A stretch of DNA of 64,000 nt from Pseudanabaena frigida (GTDB lineage: Bacteria > Cyanobacteriota > Cyanobacteriia > Pseudanabaenales > Pseudanabaenaceae), in contig QBML01000017.1 in NCBI GenBank assembly GCA_003242085.1, positions 49,030 through 113,029 on the forward strand, written 5' to 3'. Shown here piece after piece: positions 60,901-64,000 of the stretch. The notes beneath the pieces were generated by a model. That model did no database searches. It saw only the letters and a program-made list of their open reading frames with translations, and had not been told where the DNA came from. The translations under genes and the position numbers were made by a program. Every line of letters starts with the position of its first letter. The stretch's first letter is position 1.

Positions 60901-63900
60901 AACGGGCTTGTCTATACTGTTGGTAAAACTGCTTCTTCTACCGATGTCACCTTTGGCAATATCCTGTACAGTGCGACCACTGGACTGTTTTATGACAACT
61001 CAGCAGGCGTGAGCAACGCTGTTGGCGAAATTTTCAAATTTAAGGACGCTGCTAGAAATCCTGCTAGCAATGTCCTTAATCCCTATGGTGAGAGACTTGC
61101 CTACCAAGCTAACTTGATGTTCCCTAATGGTAGGTTTGTGAACGAGCCATTACGTGAAGTTCTCAAAAAGATCATTGTTGACAAGGGGGTAACAAATGCT
61201 CCTAGTGCTGGGTTAACGCTACCACAACAATCTACCTTAGATGCCAACCTCTGCGCTCTGCAAATTCTTGATGGAAGCGTTACGTTGGCTAATACAAGTT
61301 CCACTGTTGCCGCGATTACTCCAGTTGTTCTAGCTGGTAATGCAATAGTTTCATCAGTACAACTACCTCACGGGACTTTCAAAGAAAGTGCTTTCCTTGA
61401 TGGTAGGGAGGTCAAATCACTTAATCGTAATGAAGCTTTGACCGAAGCTGCTAATGGTAACAGTGCAGTCGCATCGAATGGCTTAGCCCAAATATCAGCT
61501 AATCGCGGCGATATCTACGATCTTGAGATTGAGCAACGTCAACCTATCGAAGTTCGCACTACCGATATTGATATGGATCGCCTCAGAGGTTCAACAATCT
61601 CTGGCGGAAATAACAATACAGGTGTTGCAACCGACTTTTTACTGCCCTATAGCGGCATTGTCTATGCCACTCGTGAAGATGCCCTCGAAGATCTTAGCTA
61701 CTATGACAAAGATAGCTCAGGCAATCCTATACGGACAGATCTCACCACCCGCAAGAACCTCAGTTCAACTGATTTCCTCCTTGACCCCACCCGCAAGCCT
61801 AGTGGCATTCGCTTGATTAATGGCTATCGTCTATGGCGCAGTGCTCTTAATACAGCTAACCTTCCTAACGTAAACACGAATGATGCATTCTCGGATATAG
61901 TTTCCAGTACTACCTATAGCGCTTTCCCTTGGACAGACCCAACTAAGGGCGAAAAGGGATTAACTCTAGTTTCTAATCTGCCCGTATATGTCAAAGCGCA
62001 ACCAGATCCTGCAAACGCTGCCGCAGTACCAGGCTTTAATAGACATACGCGAGAGGAGTTTACGCAGCTTCTTAATGAGGCGCTATCCAATCCGCCAACT
62101 GCCGCCGAGCTAGCCGCAGTTTGGAACAACTTCTACAAGCGACATGCAGACAATGGCGCTACTGACAGACTTGACGCAAACTTTGCCTGCCGTCCAAGTT
62201 CTAACGCTGGCTGTGCTCTTGGTGATGAATGGCGACCTGCAACGGTGTTGGCGGATGCGGTAACAGTTCTATCTGCTAACTATCGCGATGGCTATCGGAC
62301 AGATGGTGATTTCGATCTGAATAATAATTCTAATACCTCTACTAGCATCAACTGGCAGTCGCAACTGAATCCTAATGCCGACAAGCTCAAAGATAGCAGT
62401 TATGTGCTTGACTCGCGCCGTGTTGGTTTCTTTAACAACAACTTTGCCACGAGTGCGACTTGGCTCAATCGCCGTAACTCAGATATGGCAGCAGTTGCTA
62501 GCTCCGATCTATGGCCAGGGTTCCCCGCCAATGCCACGCCTGATAATGGCAACCTTGCTAGCTACAATGCCAATGGTGTCACGCCTATCCAGCGCCGTGT
62601 CAACTTCCATGAGTATGGCATGGAGATCTGCCGTAAGATTCCTGTCAGCGAATGTACTTTCTCCGATTGGGTCAAAGATGGCGCTGGCACAACCACCTTG
62701 CCAACCTATAACACAACTACAGGGGCGATCGATACTACGGCTGTTCCCGTAGGTTCACCACGCTACATTGCCGATAGCGATACGCGCTACCCCCGTCGTT
62801 TGTCATTCTTGCGGTTTGACGACATTTATAAAGATGGCAATGAACAGTTGGTCTTTGCTACTTCTTGTCCTAGCTCCATTGTTTGGCCAATTCCGATTGG
62901 AGTGCAGAGTGGTAGCAGTGCAACGGCTGGCTATACCTATCCGCAGGTTATGGGCGGGTTCGGAACTCCCTTTAATTTTGGTTCTAATAACAGAAGCTAT
63001 GGCACTGTGCCTTGCCCAGAAACGGGATTGAATGTTGACCTGTCAGGCAACGTAAATCAACCCGAAGGACGTAGACGCGATCAAAATGGAACAGCGACAG
63101 CATCGCTGGGTAGTTTGGAGACACAACTAGGTCAGAATACTTTACCCGCAGTCACATGGGGAACTGGTAATGATAATGGTGCTACTGCGGCTCCAAATAA
63201 TACTGGAAGCGTAACCAGCAGTAATGACAATAATAGTGGTCTTCTTCTTGCTAGTGGTAATAGGATCAGTACTAACAACGCTGTTTACAGACGCTTTAAC
63301 TATAATGTTACTCTCAATAACCGTAGCGTTTTGACCGCAGGTCAGACTGTGCGCGTCAGAGTTACCGTATTTCCCAATGACGCTAATACCTATCCTGGCG
63401 ATGTAGGTTCCAATTTCCCATTGTTCGGGGATGCCGCTAACGTCGCTAAAACTGACTATCTAAACGGAATTTACAATGTTGGTAGTACCCCACTCGATAT
63501 GAAGAAGTCGGATGGTACTTCCTATGCTTCTGTACTTGTTGGTGGCAAGTTGCCACGTTTGGGTGTTGGAGCAACCAGCCCTGAATCTGTTGATGCTGAG
63601 TCTGCTACCTGTCCTGATACACCTTCTGGTGCTTATGTAACTGGAACTAGTAAGCAATACTGTGCAGTCATTTCATGGACTGGTCCAAGTGGAACCAACG
63701 ATCCTGATACTAAAAACTTAGCAATTTTGGTTGTTCGAGACAGCGCCAATGAGGGTCAAGAAGAATTTCGTGTCAGAATCGATAACCTGAAGTCTCCTAC
63801 TGGTGTTCCGATTGCCTACAATGCTGGTGCGCCAGAAGAAGTAACAGGACAAATCCAAGTAAATAATAGTCCTACTCCTTGCGGAGCAGCTGCCGCAAAC

Positions 63901-64000
63901 TACTACGCCAATAATGATGACAACATCTTCCCCCGTAATGCTTGTCCAACCCCAACTCCAACCCCAACTCCAACTCCAACTCCAACTCCAACTCCAACCC
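57955..64000 (+). CDS. hpsA: HpsA-like pseudopilin protein, 3' end beyond window
   Basis: The frame starting at ATG 57955 is open for at least 2015 codons and runs off the window. The N-terminus has a basic region, then a prepilin-like segment (KAAGFVLPTVTLVTLV and a hydrophobic stretch), as in HpsA of hormogonium polysaccharide secretion. Unlike most type IV pilins, residue +5 after the Gly is Thr, not Glu. The large extracellular part is Ser/Thr/Asn-rich. At the window edge it enters a Pro-Thr repeat (63953-64000). It should be exported by the type IV pilus-like machinery. Confidence 0.8.
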   Translation, partial: MSDSKQSRKINRFFAEFIAKLRKWLNKIGSPIRISRRFVRQLLGASRGQRKAGKAAGFVLPTVTLVTLVVTLLVVTTVARSSDRARTAANARTEQVFKVAATPIVDRARAKIDALLNDGKLPRTTPPELTLDSVITSDSGKYTLPDETRLQLVYDFIDTAAALAPDAKINTVNAVSSKIENKEYVSTAWKFPIDTDNNGKFDSYGLYSILFRTRPPTISNRPIVPIESRALPMDETTLSGACVSTGGVTNIAGDGGWTTSSDNRLRKSFFVYAVTVPIKDQTSFPAPYDALALTASTQKFEKYNGATSISAVELQQDRARSPQNNNAVFFEGDTELVNIATFRLNGRIYSAGNLMVGAAPSNPITLYQVSSSGGSTASTPAATTNPALLGSCYYEKKNSEILVAGNVVEGDAVTTDTASLSATASGKVNVHLFLGAGVPPDTVAGGIKEITDTGTPASSTVSVNSTVPTNLSSDLALNDFEYNRRIGVLVDAAVSPTRGTLTVTFPISANFSSNDLTYSNKKDPTSVQEDLVKRIQDEALSSNAEVAVARRSAYTAYFGERTRKVSFRDVAFNATLAADPSPLLTEIPVTGQPADLAPPIDWMLPSFANSNFGNAGLSFATPTSFNGKGGISSASGVTLLTTANRLNLAAGNPDTVSITNERMLGDRVLVGNGFPAKWLKYNTITSSLEFVGEKETNPISTVASSVFWNEPDESTAGTVERYRLTRAIPLSNLGVTDRGGFWEISAALNPAISDPFNPTILTPETSPRTGGLRVVTNAGIYSRRPEDTFLPRFRTGLTDDPATAWDESSAPLWDGSSNPALQLNNPITGDGTVAGDINELKFAAQRNSTYDTNTDRELEPRNYVVWPDSMPMTSGNVRYLDTTTTPTRATPGYYPRISDDPLVTDKWSATADPRKGDLQMRATAVYHYKYDAYNAIGTPTEYQSPIACVSSYYDPSTPNTAKNTPFGGVPAPWNPSTAGRSNNGLVYTVGKTASSTDVTFGNILYSATTGLFYDNSAGVSNAVGEIFKFKDAARNPASNVLNPYGERLAYQANLMFPNGRFVNEPLREVLKKIIVDKGVTNAPSAGLTLPQQSTLDANLCALQILDGSVTLANTSSTVAAITPVVLAGNAIVSSVQLPHGTFKESAFLDGREVKSLNRNEALTEAANGNSAVASNGLAQISANRGDIYDLEIEQRQPIEVRTTDIDMDRLRGSTISGGNNNTGVATDFLLPYSGIVYATREDALEDLSYYDKDSSGNPIRTDLTTRKNLSSTDFLLDPTRKPSGIRLINGYRLWRSALNTANLPNVNTNDAFSDIVSSTTYSAFPWTDPTKGEKGLTLVSNLPVYVKAQPDPANAAAVPGFNRHTREEFTQLLNEALSNPPTAAELAAVWNNFYKRHADNGATDRLDANFACRPSSNAGCALGDEWRPATVLADAVTVLSANYRDGYRTDGDFDLNNNSNTSTSINWQSQLNPNADKLKDSSYVLDSRRVGFFNNNFATSATWLNRRNSDMAAVASSDLWPGFPANATPDNGNLASYNANGVTPIQRRVNFHEYGMEICRKIPVSECTFSDWVKDGAGTTTLPTYNTTTGAIDTTAVPVGSPRYIADSDTRYPRRLSFLRFDDIYKDGNEQLVFATSCPSSIVWPIPIGVQSGSSATAGYTYPQVMGGFGTPFNFGSNNRSYGTVPCPETGLNVDLSGNVNQPEGRRRDQNGTATASLGSLETQLGQNTLPAVTWGTGNDNGATAAPNNTGSVTSSNDNNSGLLLASGNRISTNNAVYRRFNYNVTLNNRSVLTAGQTVRVRVTVFPNDANTYPGDVGSNFPLFGDAANVAKTDYLNGIYNVGSTPLDMKKSDGTSYASVLVGGKLPRLGVGATSPESVDAESATCPDTPSGAYVTGTSKQYCAVISWTGPSGTNDPDTKNLAILVVRDSANEGQEEFRVRIDNLKSPTGVPIAYNAGAPEEVTGQIQVNNSPTPCGAAAANYYANNDDNIFPRNACPTPTPTPTPTPTPTPTPT
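63953..64000 (+). repeat. CCAACT hexanucleotide tandem repeat in HpsA-like gene
   Basis: At least eight copies of a CCAACY unit encode a Pro-Thr linker and continue to the window edge. Length is likely variable between strains. Confidence 0.9.

Noticed and set aside
57891..63657. Several antisense and frame-shifted reading frames of 60-160 codons
   Set aside because: They lie inside the single long plus-strand frame that starts at 57955 and has HpsA-like features; they have no motifs or ribosome sites of their own.

Overview
The window is a stretch of cyanobacterial chromosome. The HIP1 octamer GCGATCGC recurs throughout. There is a complete ndhF3-ndhD3-cupA-cupS CO2-uptake operon, a Ser/Thr kinase with an N-terminal zinc ribbon, a caspase-GUN4 fusion, many Uma2-family proteins, an FtsH with a cyanobacterial-type N-terminus, and the start of a very large HpsA-like pseudopilin. 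The moderate A+T content and the gene mix suggest a filamentous, non-heterocystous form such as Pseudanabaena; the genus is inference. No tRNA, rRNA or CRISPR array was seen.

Layout. 1-3.1 kb: end of a surface-polysaccharide cluster (glycosyltransferase, methyltransferase, glycosyltransferase). 3.3-8.2 kb: housekeeping genes (CobT-like protein, DUF2256 protein, GGDEF protein, xseA/xseB, Rrf2 regulator) separated by nested-palindrome repeats. 8.3-9.1 kb: a complete IS5-type insertion sequence. 9.3-14.6 kb: Uma2, a HsdR-N-like protein and a large secreted TPR-CHAT protein with fresh tandem duplications. 14.7-22.4 kb: Rieske protein, SGNH hydrolase, PcrA/UvrD helicase, kinase, aldo/keto reductase and Mrr nuclease. 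23.3-27.9 kb: mazEF, small enzymes, and a MarR-regulated dioxygenase/glutathionyl-hydroquinone reductase pair with two visible operators. 28-32.6 kb: a broken uma2 gene, a Trypco1 + caspase-GUN4 pair, a DUF4258/DUF2283 pair, a 2'-5' RNA ligase and another Uma2. 32.8-35.5 kb: phnDCE transporter. 35.7-39.4 kb: a membrane protein, then an Abi/DRT-like reverse transcriptase translationally coupled to an antitoxin-like ORF, a truncated vapBC and fitAB. 39.5-46.4 kb: DUF58 protein, HemW, a Tat-exported caspase homologue lacking its catalytic Cys, and FtsH. 46.5-51.5 kb: an island of toxin-antitoxin modules (tacAT, decayed DUF433/DUF5615, hicBA, vapBC) with a membrane-anchored phospholipase-D-fold protein. 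51.7-56.9 kb: the inducible CO2-uptake NDH-1 operon. 57.9 kb to the end: the HpsA-like gene, open to the window edge.

The best candidates for new biology are the Trypco1 + caspase-GUN4 operon (a possible death effector carrying a tetrapyrrole-binding-type domain), the reverse transcriptase coupled to an antitoxin-like protein, the membrane/coiled-coil/PLD protein, and a family of small nested palindromes whose stems differ in sequence but keep their pairing. Intact and broken toxin-antitoxin genes mark 36.6-39.4 kb and 46.5-51.5 kb as active gene-turnover zones. The reverse transcriptase and PLD genes lack HIP1 sites, which fits recent arrival.
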